The position numbers and the translations under genes are program-made. The notes under the pieces are model-generated. The model was not told where the DNA came from, did not search any database, and worked only from the letters and a program-made list of their open reading frames with translations. Of a stretch of DNA of 64,000 nucleotides, positions 24,514-36,835 are shown one piece after another; positions within the stretch are counted from its first letter, which is position 1; each line of letters begins with the position of its first letter. The stretch is from Enoplolaimus lenunculus (Eukaryota; Nematoda; Enoplea; Enoplida; Thoracostomopsidae), in assembly GCA_030248215.1 (NCBI GenBank), contig JASANG010002241.1, forward strand, positions 62,001-126,000. Direction: 5' to 3'.

Positions 24514-27488
24514 TGAACTGCAAAAGTTTGTTGCAATCATTTTTGTTGCGATACCAATCGCGCAGCAGCTGATCTAAAAACGAGGGACACATACCCTGCG
24601 GCGCCATATATGATGTATTAAACCTCGTAAGCGAGAAGCCAAATGCAATTTTTATAGTTTGTAAAGTAACGTTTTACTGTTTTACTAAACTTTTCATGAT
24701 ACGTTATGCAAATTTATCTGACATCAAAAATCGAAGGCACGCTTCAAGCCCCACTTCACCCCCACCCCGGCTGCTGCGCTGCTAGTCGATACATATCAAG
24801 ACAATAAAACGGTCATTTGGTCGTAATTAAACGAAAATTATATTTTGCTTGTGGTATTAGAGAACACCAAATTTTCACCTGCAACCTCAATTTAATTGAT
24901 AAGGTCGACCGCGGCTTTTTTAAATTAAATATAATAAAATAATTAGCTAAAGTTAGTAATAAGCTAAGTAGCAAATTAAACCGAATAAAATAAAATAATT
25001 AGCTAAAGTTAAGTAGCAAATTAAACCGAATAAAACAAAATAATTAGCTAAAGTTAGTTATAAGCTAAGTAGCAAAAAATTTTCGGTGGCATAAAATAGC
25101 ACGAAGTAATGGCAAACAAGCCGTATATTACAATACTCGCCAGACGCTAAAATTTAATTTTTCTGTGTGATACTGTGTTTTTGTCAGAAAGTGCTAATTA
25201 GGCTCAGCGAGATTGCAACTTGGCACGAACCAGATATTTAAAAAATTATCTAGGCGTGTATATCAGGGTAAAACTGGAAACATGAAATAGATTTATTTCA
25301 TTTATATATAAACCTTGACAATCACCGAAAATGAACCATCGAAGATATATTTTGCTTTAGCGGATAAGAACAATGTAAAATACAGCAGATCAAGTAAATA
25401 CTTCAAATAAAGTTATTTCACCAATAATATAGCAAAAAAGAAAATTACAATCAATTTTACGACGGCATGTATTTTTACTGTCTGGTTTCGTTTTCGGTAA
25501 TTTTTTCAAATTCCGGTTCCGGTCAATTGAAATTCCGGTTGCACCCTGGTGTAAGTACATGTATTTTCGCCATCGGCTCTGCTAGCAAGGAAAACACTAT
25601 AACGAATTTTAGCCATCAAATATTTCAACTTAGCATGGCGAAACGGTCAGGTACGTTTGTGCCCCTTGTACGAAATGCTTGCAAGAAATGAAACTTAAAT
25701 ACTAGATCTCCAGTTTTATTGAGGTAAAGCAAGTTTAAGGTTTTAGCTTGGTCTAAATTATAAATATTCCGTATTTCCGTTTTTTTCTCAGTCTAAATGC
25801 GGAACTCATGTATTCGTTCTGAAAAAAGAAAACGCCATTTTACCTATTTCATTCATAGGTCCATCCAACTCTAACCATTAACCAGTTTCAACTTTAACCA
25901 TTAACCAAGTTTTGATTTTTGAATATTTGCTTAGGCTTAGGATTTATTTGTTTTATATTTGCAAAAACGTCATCATATCTCAGCGGCGGTAATACGAGAA
26001 GCAGTAAAATGTTTGCTTTTGAGTATGATTATAATGCAAAATTCTTTGCCATATTCTACGGACAATATCCTATTTTTAATAAACAATTTTATCAAAATAT
26101 AAAACAAGAGTATAATTAATGATTTCGATAAAAATATATTAAACCCGTCGGCAAGTTTACAGAGCTAATAATAGATTATACATCGAGTTTTCAGGCCTGT
26201 GGCATGCTCAATTTGTTAACCAAATCCAAAACGGCTTTAAACGGAGTAATCGGTAAAAATAATAAGCTTACAAGCAGCTAATACTTTAGTAGGGACGCAA
26301 AAACGTTTTATAAGGAGCGCAGGACTATCGTGGTCACTCTGTGGCTACGTGCCCACGAGTTTCATGCTTGATAATTAAAGTTGAGCATAGAAATCACCAA
26401 ATTTTCAATAGAAAAGAACTACAACAGGATCGCATCGCAATTTATAAAAATTAAACAATCTTTGTCTCACTATGATTTTATACTAAACATCATTTGGCTC
26501 AGTTATATGTTTAAACTTTCGCTATTTATATATAATTATATGTTAATTTCGCTGTATTAAAATTTATATACCCGAGAAGGGCTTAGTAGTGCTTTTTCAT
26601 ACTAAGCAATAATTTTTACCTACTACTGGTAATTAGCGATACAATCCGTTATAATACAGAGTTTCAGACATTTTCGATACCGTTAAAAATTACAACAGAA
26701 TCGCATGGGGACACATGAAAATCAAACAATTTTACATGATTCGGTTCAAAACTACACGGCTATTTGGCTCACTTGTATCTGACATTAAAGAATTACAGAA
26801 TGACATTATTTTACATTTTTTAATTTTACAGGCACTGAAATTTTAAATGTGTCTACAAGCTGTTTTTTACTCTGATTTAAATTTTTTCATTATTTATTGG
26901 ACCAGAAATTTTATAAAAAACGTCACGATGTAGCCAAAACAATGACTGTGGACTGACATATCAGGGAACAACTGGAGCTCCGGCTCCGGCAGAATGTTTG
27001 ACGCAGGTTTCGATAACTTTCCATCATTTTGCAAGATTTATCTGTTTAGCGTGTTTTGTTTTAGTTTTGCCACAATTTTCATGAAGGAATTTTCGAAATG
27101 TCGCAGATAATTAGCGTAAAATCAAACCACTTAACAACAAATTGCAGATATTGGCTAAAATTAACTAAGTAACCATCATTTTTACTACCAAATTTCGCCT
27201 CACCTCCGGCTCCGGCATGTTTTGTTGACCTCCGGCTCCGGTGTTTTTAACCTCCGATTGCACACTAATATTATCGTGTCATATATATTGTCATATTTCA
27301 TGATTAAGCCTATGGGCGTTTGAGTTATTTAGCTCAATGCGGCACGCGCAGAATTCTTACTTTATTTTTGCTGATTTGCAAACCTATTCAAACTTCTTCA
27401 AGTTCAAGCGTACAGTAATGGTTTTGGTTCCAAAATTGAAATGCTGTGTAACAGTACGTAACATTAATTAGTAATTAATGATAACGAG
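24514..27488. other. AT-rich intergenic DNA
   Basis: Apart from the small tandem array at 24920-25078 I see no gene here. Short CTCCGGCTCCGG repeats occur near 27200-27240. A ...CCGGTTGCACCCTGGTG... segment near 25535 has a cousin near 20390, showing another low-copy repeat. Confidence 0.4.
24920..25078. repeat. Tandem array, three AT-rich units
   Basis: Three units of about 45-60 bases share ATAATTAGCTAAAGTTA and TAAGTAGCAAATTAAACCG. The units differ by small internal deletions. It is non-coding. Confidence 0.75.
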
Positions 27489-27496
27489 ATATTCAG

Positions 27497-27650
27497 CAAA
27501 GCCCGTAGACGCTAGGGGGGACTAAAAGAATTTTAGGAGGTGCATGCGGATGACATACAATACTTATAATCGCGGTTCAAATTGCTCCAGGTGGGGGCAA
27601 ATTTTTTGCAAGATGGCTCACCTCTCCTAGCCCGTTCGGGCTACGGGCCC
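27497..27650. mobile_element. hAT-type MITE, CCCGTAG family
   Basis: This 154-bp element has ends CAAAGCCCGTAGACGC and GGGCTACGGGCCC. It is flanked by ATATTCAG (27489-27496) and GTATTCAG (27651-27658), an 8-bp duplication with one change. It is related to 2934-3101. Confidence 0.7.
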
Positions 27651-27799
27651 GTATTCAGTCATCGTTGTATATTAATGTTTAATTTCACTGTTAACATTTT
27701 CCCATCTAATAGGATTCTAATAGTCTTAGTGTAGTACATCTACGGTCATATACAAGATTTCATTATGCGTGGACATATTGCTGGCCCAACCCACACGGA

Positions 27800-27953
27800 C
27801 TGGTCCGTAGCCAGCTCATCTTGCTAGGGGGCTGAAAATTTTTCACGAGGGACATTCTTTTTTTATGACTTGCAAGCAAGGTTGAAAATTTTTAGGGGGG
27901 CAAAATTTTTCAGGGGGGCTGATCCCCCAACTCCTTTTTGGCTACCGCCCGTC
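27800..27953. mobile_element. Diverged hAT-type MITE, CCCGTAG family
   Basis: It opens CTGGTCCGTAGCCAGCTC and closes GGCTACCGCCCGTCC. The interior has GACTTGCAAGCAAGGTTGAA, matching the copy at 2934-3101. The flanks are too worn to show a duplication. Confidence 0.65.
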
Positions 27954-27959
27954 CCCCAG

Positions 27960-28142
27960 AGGATTATTAGCTACTCCGAACAGTTCTTTATTCAGCAAAT
28001 TTTCACATCAAACATTGTAGCGCTACTAAGTAATGCAGATGTGTTAACCACGGGCGCTAGCAGAACGTTGAGTTTGCCTTGGGTTGGTGTGTATCTGCAG
28101 TTTATTAACGAAGGTTCAAACCTGTCATTTCTAAACACATAA
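27960..28142 (+). other. Unassigned open frame of about 60 codons
   Basis: After the MITE ends, a + strand frame runs on with a protein-like composition (…TLSLPWVGVYLQFINEGSN…) to a stop at 28142. I do not recognise it. It could be an isolated or decayed exon, or chance. No strong acceptor or poly(A) signal settles the matter. Confidence 0.2.
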
Positions 28143-28847
28143 CTGGTTGTTGAAAATAAAAACTGCAACATTCGGGCACAACTACAGGGGACGGGAAGCG
28201 CCGGCTCCGCTGTCGCCATCTTTATACCTGTTGACCGAATATTTTATCAATAGCGTCGTCAATGTTGCTTGTGAACGTCGCAACAAAGTTTTTTGCCTTC
28301 TTGATTAATATCTCTGGTTGCGGGTGCAATGCACAAAATAAAATAGTAAAATTTGTTTGTTCAACGTGCTTGTTTGCTTGCGTATAACGCCCTTTTAGCC
28401 AAAAAAATTTCAAATTTTCTCAGAACGCTATATAAGATATAAGCACTCATAGCTTAATTGGAGTAAAATTTTGGTGTTTGATAGCTATTTTTCTTTTGCG
28501 TTGTTAAGCAAATATATCCAGTTTTATAGTCAAAAAGAACTTGCGACGTTGGTATTTAGTCAAGTTTATAATTAGCGGTGCTACGTAAAAATATCAAACA
28601 TCCATATAAGTTTTTAACTATGTATATTGTTCCTCATTCTGATAGCTGCTGGTAGCGGTTATAGTTGCTAACAAAGCGCAAATTTTCAAGTTCGCATATA
28701 TGTCGTCGTAGCCCAAACCGTAATTTAGCCCAATTCCGAATTGGGCTAATTTGTGATTCTGGGATTTTAACGAATTACTTAAGCTTATAGTTCAAAAACC
28801 ACATCAACTAACAGTAATAATAATAATTTTCAAGATTGGCGAGTCAA

Positions 28848-28997
28848 ATTCGACTCCGCTAGAGCCAAATTCGACTCACTGAGCGGCTCGTTGAGTCGAA
28901 TTTGACTCTGGCGGAGTCGAATTTTGACTCAGTTTGTGTAGTCCGGAAAAGCATATTCCGGTGACAGTTAATTTGACTCACCATTTTTTGCAGCGTA
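28848..28997. mobile_element. MITE fragment, CACTGCAAAAAA family
   Basis: The right end, ATTTGACTCACCATTTTTTGCAG, and the internal GAGTCAAATTCGACTC palindromes are clear. The left terminus is missing. It lies about 170 bases upstream of the carboxypeptidase start. Confidence 0.7.
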
Positions 28998-29100
28998 TAT
29001 ATACGGTCGTGTCTTGAATCTTGACATACTAAACATTATTTGTTTAAATATATTTGTGTTTTAGTGCATAATTAACTAATTGTAAACAAAACATAATACA

Positions 29101-29116
29101 TTATATATATATAAAA
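29101..29116 (+). promoter_or_regulatory. Possible TATA box of the carboxypeptidase gene
   Basis: TTATATATATATAAAA lies 48-63 bases before the chosen ATG. In an AT-rich genome this is weak evidence. If it is used, transcription would start close to 29135-29145. Confidence 0.3.
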
Positions 29117-29163
29117 ATTGACCAGCAAACATTTGAAATGGCCAAGCGAGATCTTCGAACGTC

Positions 29164-32100
29164 ATGACCTCACGCAGCCAAACTTTGTGGATAGCGTTGA
29201 TAACGGTTTCTTGTGCAGTTTTCACCGGTGGAAATGATTTGGTATCCATCTTAAGTAAAAAACGTGACCATCAGAAACTATTACACGAAGACCACGGTGC
29301 CGACAGTGAATGGTGGTATTACAGGAGTAATTTGGAACTGGAATCTGAGCTCAGATCGCTGCAAGCTAAGCATCCGGAGCAAGCTTATGTTTACTCAATT
29401 GGCGAAAGTACAAAAGGTAATTTGAAGTTAAAATCAAGGATTCGACCGGAACAGAATCCTGGAATTAGAGTTCGAATTGTGGTCTTGTCGAATTCGGAAC
29501 GAGAATGTTAATATGAAACCCTTATTGATCCTAATGAATCATTTTGAGTAATAAAACAGTTTAATTTCATTTTGTTCAACACTTTCTGTTCACTGTATGC
29601 TTTCATAGTATGTAAGTCGAAATTATATGACCGTTTCAACTCAGTTTGAACTGAAAATACTTGTGTGAACAAAGGCACTTAAGCTTAAGATGCAACTCCA
29701 ATATGGAAACAACGTTCGACCAGAATCATCGGCACAGATACTTTGTTGAATTTCCCCTAGAATTGGAGTATATATTGTTATAACCCTATAATGTTAAGCC
29801 ATAAGATATGTACACAATTCTTGAAAAAATTAAAGGTTGCTGAACGGTTTATCAAAACATACATTGTATTGATGTGAACAAATGTACGAAAAAATGGAAA
29901 AATTTTCCCTATCTGTTCATTTCTTAGCTTATGGTTGTCGATATCTCTCTGAAAGCTTGAGCAACAATAGGTACGTAATTAATTTACAGATTTAAACAGT
30001 AATTCTCGAAAAAACAATTTCGCGTAAAAATTGTGCATTTGAAGTTTTATCTATAAAACTATTTTAATTTCAGGATTGCCTCTTTTGGTTATGGCAGTAG
30101 CGAGCAGTTATGCCGATCGACACGTTCCAGGTCGACCCGAAGTTAAAATGGTTGCCAATATTCATGGAGATGAGGTTGGTCATTTTTTTATTTTACAAAC
30201 TGCCTATTAACAGTAATTAAAAAATCTTTTTAAATATTGTAAATTACACAACGCATAAGCTATGTATCTGCCAAACTTAAAAAATAGCTTTTAAAATGTG
30301 TAAAAAGTTTAAATCTCGCATAAGCTATGTATCTACCAAACTTAAAAAAATAACTTTTAAAATGAGTAAAAAGTTTAAATCTCGCATAAGCTATGTATCT
30401 GCCAAACTTAAAAAATAGCTTTTAAAATGTGTAAAAAGTTTAAATCTCGAATAAGCTATGTATCTGCCAAACTTAAAAAAAACTTTTAAAATGAGTAAAA
30501 AGTTTAAATCTCGCATAAGCTATGTATCTACCAAACTTAAAAAATAGCTTTTAAATTGTGTAAAAAGTTTAAATCTCGCATAAGCTATGTATGTGCCAAA
30601 CTTAAAAAATAACTTTTAAAATGAATAAAAAGTTTAAATCTCGCATAAGCTATGTATCTGCCCAACTTAAAAAATAGCTTTTAAAATGAGCAAAAAGTTT
30701 AAATCTTTTATTGTGCTTGTGGAGTCTAACATTTAAGTAAAATCTGTACGAAATTTGCATGCTAAAAATTCAATTTTCAGGTCGTTGGTCGAGAGCTTAT
30801 GCTTCACTTAGCTGAATATCTCTTAAGTTCCCAAGCGAGCGACGCGAAAGTTGCCAAAATTTTGAGCACAATGCGTGTCCATTTGTTACCGTCGATGAAT
30901 CCAGACGGATTTGACATGGCTCAAGAAGGAAGTTGTCATTCCACACGACGTGGCAGGTTTGCAATTTGATTGATTTATACAAGTTTTGCGTAAGCTCCAT
31001 TCGTATGTCCAAGTTTTTGCAACGAGAGTTCGCAGCTGCAATTTGCACGTGCAAGGTAGGTTTGACAAAAAGAACTGGCGAGCTACAACTGGCAATTTTT
31101 TGCAGCGATAGTTGCAGCATGTAACTGCACGTTTTGTTCGAAAACCCATATACATCTGTAAGGATTGCTCGAAAACCATAAGTCAAAGTTGCAGCTGCTA
31201 GTTGCAGTGGCAAGTTCTCGCTGCAAACACATGGACATGTGAATGGGCTTTAAATTATACTAGTCGGTCGGTGTTAGTGAATGCATAAAATTCTGTATGC
31301 AATTTTTCTAATTATAGAACAATCCCGTCTATGTGCTATGAAACTACTGTGCACAAAGTATACTGGAAACTTGCCCAATATACTTATGTGGGGCGTCCCA
31401 GCTTTAATTGTATATATAGGATAAACGAATTGAGAGCGAAACGAAATTGGTTAGCTGTCCTTTCAGTTGTTTTATCTTTGGTCGTTGTATTTAATCTGAT
31501 GTCATGGCAAATTTCAAACATCGGCCAATAGATCAGGACCGAAACAGGAGTATAAGCATATACCTAAGCCTAAGCCAAAGCAATTACTTAGTCTAAAGCT
31601 TAAGCTTCCTCCTGTAACCAATAAAGAACGTTAACATTCAATTGAATCCTAATCTCGCTCTTAATGTAACATTTAAAATTATGAAACTTTTTTATACCAA
31701 ATTATATTTTTTGTATATACGTGTATTTAAGTAATAGGACAATTATTTATTTCAGGGAAAACGCAAACCATCAAGATCTAAACCGAAACTTTCCCGACCC
31801 AGAGCTTGGCCTCAACACTGGAGCAGAGCAGCTGGAACCAGAGACTCAAGCATTGATTCGATGGATGAATTCAACACAATTTGTGCTATCGGCGAGCTTT
31901 CACGGTGGAGCGCTGGTCGCCAATTACCCGTTTGATTCGTTTCGTGGAGCTGATAAAACGAAACGAACAATTTCATCTGCACCTGCGACACATCGGACTG
32001 AAAAACAACGCTCACGAGTTGAACACGAAGGGAAAACTTTATTGGACAAAATCATTCAGAAATGTAAGTAGACGGTGGCGTACAGAGAAATTTAAATTGA

Positions 32101-35100
32101 ATGCTACCGGCACCGAAAAAACGTGAGGCAGTGTGCGTACCTAACAAAATGAATTCGAATTGGTGAGGTACTAACCTGCTCACCTTGCGCCTTTTTATTT
32201 AGAAGTTTCCGCTGGCAGTAAATCCGTGTCCAATGACACAAGTTCAACTCGCTGCATGGCGTGAAACTGATCCACAGTGACGGATCAAAACTGATCCACA
32301 GTGACGGATCAAAGCCAGCCGCAAAAATATGCTAAAACTGAACAAAAAATTAACCCACGATTTTACAAATTCTTCATTCGAATAGGATCCCTCAGAGATT
32401 TTGTCCAGTCCGAATTCGATTCAGCATCCAAGCCTTGACATCGAAATGTTATTGACGTAGAAATTATGTTAAATGAAATTAAATGGGTACCTTCTTGGCA
32501 TGCCGATCTAAAAATGCCGAATCTTATGTAGACAACATAAACATAGGAACTTTGAAATAGAAAAACCCGAATTCAATGAATTACAGATTGCTGGTTAGAG
32601 CCGCTACATTGAAAGGATGCGGAAAATGGTTCATTAAATTTCCAGCTCATTTTTACCAAACTTTTGTTGCCACCCTTCTGTGTGCCGCCTTTGATATGCC
32701 AGTGCTATATCCGTTAAATGCACGGTTATACTTAGGAATGTACTTTCAAAACTAAAGTACGCTTTAAAGTTTCGAACACAAATTATTTGGTCCTGGAGTC
32801 ATTTATGCGCTACATTTTGTTCATATAATCCTAATATGAGACCTCACCGCCACGTTGCAATTTAGCTATGTATTCATAGTTTGTGTTGCACTGTCACAGT
32901 CGTAACAGAATCAATATATTAATTTTGATTTCCTACCCTGCTCAATAGGTTTCGCACGCACTACAGCCGCATCATAATCCTCAAAACCATGCGTTGTACT
33001 GAAATTTAGAACTAAAAATTGCAGTTGGCTTCTCGCTCGTTTCGCTTGCAAGCTTTTTCAATTATTATATACTACCCCCGCACAGCAGACATGTCTGGAT
33101 CTGTCGCAGACCGCCACGATGGACCCACGAGCCATTCGATTTGACTTCATTAGTTTTTAAATCATTTTTTGTAGCTGACTCTGAGATGACCGGAGGTTAT
33201 ATCGACTATGCAGCTACACCGGATGACGACGTATTCATTCATTTGGCACGTGCGTATGCTGATGTACATCCAGATATGCGAACCGGATGTAGCGACGCGC
33301 AAATGCACTGGGATGCTTTCGAACACGGAATCACTAATGGACACGCTTGGTACTCAGTGTCTGGTAGGGTTAAATAATCAAAAGACGGTTCCTGTTTACG
33401 TTTGTAAACAATATAATAGCAATCTGTTGTATCAACTAAAATAATTGGTACACACGGAGCGGAATAATGTAATATTATAATTCTAGGCGGAATGCAAGAT
33501 TACAACTACTTATACGCTGGCTGTATGGAGTTAACCCTTGAAGTGTCTTGCTGTAAATATCCTCCAGCTTCCAAGCTGAAAGATTTTTGGCATAAAAACA
33601 GACCGTCATTGATCGATTACTTATTACAGGCAAATCAAGGTAAGTAGATACTGCGCTTGTCCACATTCACTATCACAGTTTCAGACTTAGGTTCCGAAAA
33701 ACGTTTGCCTAAGTCAACTCACTTTTTAACAATTGCTCGTATGAGCAGTGAAAAATTTTCACAAAACGTGAAAGCCCCGCGACCTCTAGTATGAAGCAGT
33801 TTAAGTTGCTTGGTGATGATAAACGCGTCTTATTCATGAGTTCAGGATTTAAAGCTTAGCTTAAAATTAGATTTTACATAAACTAGAAAATATTCATATT
33901 AGTAAGTGTTAAATAAGTTTGAAATATGTTGCGTTAAATACTTTGTTATTAATCACGTCCGCGGTAACCGTTTTGACATCGTTTTATTTTGCATTCAATT
34001 TTAGGTATTCGCGGATTCGTGTTTGATGAGTTTGGCAACGGGCTTTCTGGTATTGAAATGTTCATCAAATCGCGAGATTATGTTTCGTTCAAAACTGCTC
34101 AAAGCGGAGACTATTGGAGGATACTGTTGCCGGGAAATTATGATCTTGGAGTAAGTTGAATGCGTCGACTATTTTCCAATAGAGATTGAAAATAAATTTG
34201 CCAGTACAGTTAAATTTTTAAGATAATGGTGCATAGCACGCAGCTCTAATGTTTATGTGAACATTAGATTAAATATCCAAATACATCGCAGTATAACAAA
34301 TTCTGGCTTTTTTTGATGCATGGCGTGTGTTGCAAAAAGTCAGATTAAATTGTTTTAATTACTGCTCAAGGCATGTTTAATGGGCCGATCGGGAAAACTT
34401 ACTGGGCGCCCATGACCCCCCTTGTATTAAACAAACATATTGTCAAATATTTCGAATCGGAAGCCATCAGTCAGGGGTCGTACGCAGAGGGGACCTGCGA
34501 GGCTCAACCCCTTCCTGCGAAAGGATTTTGGCCTTATTTAGAAAACCTTCAACCGTGCTTATAAGTCATCGAAAACAGTTGTATGTTCCTTCTGAAAAAT
34601 GTTTAGCCCTCAAGCAAGGTGATCTTGCTACGGACTTGCATCGGTCGGGCGCATGATTTAGTTACAACTCTAGTGTTGAATATTGGTACATGTGAACAAG
34701 TATTCCTATCGCTCTGGCATCCAAACTCCATGCATTTGTATTCAGAATGCTCTGTGAACCCCAATTTGTGAGCGTCGGTTGAATTTTTTTCGGAAACGCC
34801 CGTGAGTTTACAATCGTAACTTAAAGTGAACATAAGAACGTAACGCTGCGACACAGTGTTCTATAGCTTCATTTTGGCAAAAAATGTGGTAACTGTCCGT
34901 ATTGAAAATTAGGAGACCATATCAAAAGTTCAAGCATCAACAACGATTTCATTTTAATGTTTGTTTATCAGCTTTAGCTTCGACTCAATCACAGCTCCCA
35001 ACATACGATATATGTGCCAGTATACGTTCCACATTTAACTCGATTCTCGGTTTACAATATTACATTACTGCGTGAACCGGATTATATCACTGCGTACGGG

Positions 35101-35910
35101 TACTACAGTTTGAGCATTGGATTTTGGCCAGACATCAACCGCACCATAGTGTTTCCAGCCAAAACCTCTGACCAATTAGAGTCAAATCAACGCGAAGAAC
35201 TTCAGCAGAAAACCAGTCAAGATACAATTATTTCCAATAACTACTTAGCTAATACTACCTCAAAATATCTTGTCTCTGACTCTGTCGGACAAACTAGCAC
35301 TAAAACACCACTGTTCGAACGCAGCCTTTTTATAGATCGCATTGGAGTTAAGCTTAAAAAGCATATATCTCATAGAGCATCCCTGCATGCTTCTGATCTC
35401 TCACTCACGAGTATTCAAAAGACTAGTATTCCTGAAAATCTTGTTAGCGCTGAAGACCCTAGCAACATTACATATCAAACAAGCGTCAACCAAAAATTTA
35501 GTACAAATCAAAAATCACTCGTGCCTAAGGTTAATATTTCTGCGGCGAAATTCTCAGTTCCAACTGTCAAGCCTACAACTAAGTATACATCTGGTTCTAA
35601 ACCTGAGCGCCTGCTGAGGGTCGATGGCCAATCAAAACCTGCACATATCAACACGATTCCTAAATCGAAGTACGAAACGCAATCTGATTGGATAGTGTCA
35701 CAGCGGAACGATGAACTTTATCTACGCCGAGAAGCATCATTCGATGCCGATCAGGGCTTTGAAACCGGCGATCTGAGTTCTTCAACGGAAATGAACGATA
35801 AGGCAAAAGAAAGACAGAAGTCGAATACTTCTTATATGCGAGCTTCTATTGTGTTGGTTATTTCTGCTGTTATTTTAGCTGCTTATTCAGTACAGCTGCC
35901 ATATTCTTAA
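29164..35910 (+). CDS. M14 metallocarboxypeptidase (CPD/E/M-like), eight exons
   Basis: This is a zinc exopeptidase of the regulatory (N/E) subgroup of M14, which trims C-terminal, usually basic, residues from peptides outside the cell or in the secretory path. Exons are 29164-29416, 30074-30174, 30781-30956, 31756-32063, 33175-33363, 33487-33639, 34005-34150 and 34978-35910: 2259 nt, 752 residues, all phases consistent. Residues 1-22 form a signal peptide. Zinc ligands are H115 and E118 (NIHGDE) and H226 (SFHGG). N186-R187 (DLNRNF) bind the substrate carboxylate, the GMQDYNY tyrosine is present, and E361 ([11 protein letters not shown]) is the catalytic acid, so it looks active. Residues about 394-475 are the transthyretin-like domain. 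A Ser/Thr/Lys-rich stalk of about 240 residues and a hydrophobic end ([17 protein letters not shown]) suggest GPI or membrane anchoring, as in carboxypeptidase M. Exon 4 may end earlier, at 31943. ATTAAA signals follow the stop. Confidence 0.92.
30252..30706. repeat. 65-bp intronic tandem array, about seven units
   Basis: Seven units share CATAAGCTATGTATCTGCCA, then an AACTTAAAAAATAGCTTTTA block and GTAAAAAGTTTAAATCT. Neighbouring units tend to alternate between an ATGTG and an ATGAG form, hinting that the array grew by doubling a two-unit block. It lies in the second intron of the carboxypeptidase gene, 76 bases before exon 3. Confidence 0.9.
30985..31255. mobile_element. Fold-back element in a carboxypeptidase intron
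   Basis: About 50 bases at each end are imperfect inverted repeats: CTCCATTCGTATGTCCAAG near the left and CATGGACATGTGAATGGGC at the right, then TTTGCAACGAGAG and CTCGCTGCAAA further in. The interior is dominated by CAGCTGCAA motifs. No coding capacity and no clear target duplication. Confidence 0.6.
31557..31680. mobile_element. Decayed (CCTAAG)n MITE in an intron
   Basis: TACCTAAGCCTAAGCC is followed by AAGCTTAAGC units and a terminus-like CTCTTAATGTAACATT. It is the same family as 5629-5756 but diverged, and it lies in carboxypeptidase intron 3. Confidence 0.5.
32064..33174. repeat. Repeat content of carboxypeptidase intron 4
   Basis: ACTGATCCACAGTGACGGAT is repeated twice in tandem (about 32266-32313). 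About 32712-32825 is an internal fragment, in reverse orientation, of the TA-flanked MITE family whole at 22391-22825. Nothing else is recognised in this 1.1-kb intron. Confidence 0.6.
34603..34819 (-). CDS. Cysteine-rich exon, possibly SVWC-like, nested in an intron
   Basis: On the minus strand, inside the last intron of the carboxypeptidase gene, a frame of about 71 codons starts right after a CACTTTAAG acceptor-like site at 34820 and ends with a stop at 34603. It has five cysteines: DCKLTG, then [14 protein letters not shown] and VTKSC. The C..G start, the C-x4-C pair and the spacing of the later cysteines resemble a single von Willebrand factor C (SVWC) domain, a small secreted domain common in arthropods. 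The usual terminal CC pair is missing. No upstream exon was identified, so it may be a terminal exon, a relic or chance. Confidence 0.3.
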
Positions 35911-36624
35911 GTGATTAAATGGTGCATTAAAAACGTTCAACAAGCGTACAGGACCGAAATTCATAAAATTTATTTAGCTACGCGCAGCACCGCGGCTGCC
36001 ACCTTCTCTAATTTGTAAGAACAGGGATCCTGGCTCTTTGGGTCCCCGGCATAACCGATCCGACATGCACCTTGAATCCGCTTTAGCGTTTTGCTAAATC
36101 ACCTTTAGCATACCCTAGTCCTCGCACTGTTTAAGAGTAAGCAATGTCTTATATTCGAATGAGCAAATTTAAATGAAAACTGTAAAGCAGAGACAACTTT
36201 TAGCTTACAGCGTTGTTGGGTGGGGGTCTGCGGACTGAGGCTCCCATGAGTCCGCTCGTGACCGTTAATGGGTATTAAACCAAAATATTAGTTCAGTATA
36301 ACACTCGGCTCTGGGACACTTTATCCCGCAGACATAGGCTTGGGTGTTGGCGTCGAAAATGGCTTTCCTAATCCTAAACCTAAGCCTTTTCATAAGCCTT
36401 TAAATATATCTAAGTCTCAGCTTAAGCCTAAGCCTTAATCATGAATGTGGAGCGGTGGCAAACTTTACAGTAGCCGAGGACTCTTTTTATATCGTTGTAT
36501 AAGCGTAGAAATCCGCCTTTTCATTTGAGGAACAACTCAGTGTTCAAGGCTTTCGGGTTACCAATATTTTGAACAAGCTACAGTTTCTACAATTATGTAA
36601 TACAAATAATATTAACTGTCAAAA

Positions 36625-36835
36625 CGTTTGAGTCCAGATCAAGAGTTTGTTTTAAGACCTATCCCTGTTTGCTGGATCAAGAGTTTGTTTTAAGACCCAT
36701 CCCTGTTTGCTGGATCAAGAGTTTGTTTTAATACCCATCCATGTTTGCTGGATCAAGAGTTTGTTTTAAGACCCATACCTGTTGCTGGATAAAGAGTTTG
36801 CTTTAAGACCCATCCCTGTTTGCTTTGTAGTGTAG
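36625..36835. repeat. Tandem array, five 39-bp units
   Basis: The unit begins GATCAAGAGTTTGTTTTAAG and continues ACCCATCCCTGTTTGCTG. Five head-to-tail copies differ by single changes and one short deletion. There are no spacers of unique sequence, so this is a minisatellite, not a CRISPR array. Confidence 0.9.

Noticed and set aside
36190-36260. ATGAGTCCG followed by CTCGTGACC, reminiscent of a hammerhead ribozyme core
   Set aside because: The required CTGATGA and GAAA core elements are absent, and the flanks do not form the needed stems.
36625-36835. Regular repeats that could suggest a CRISPR array
   Set aside because: The units are head to tail with no unique spacers, and the window is animal nuclear DNA.
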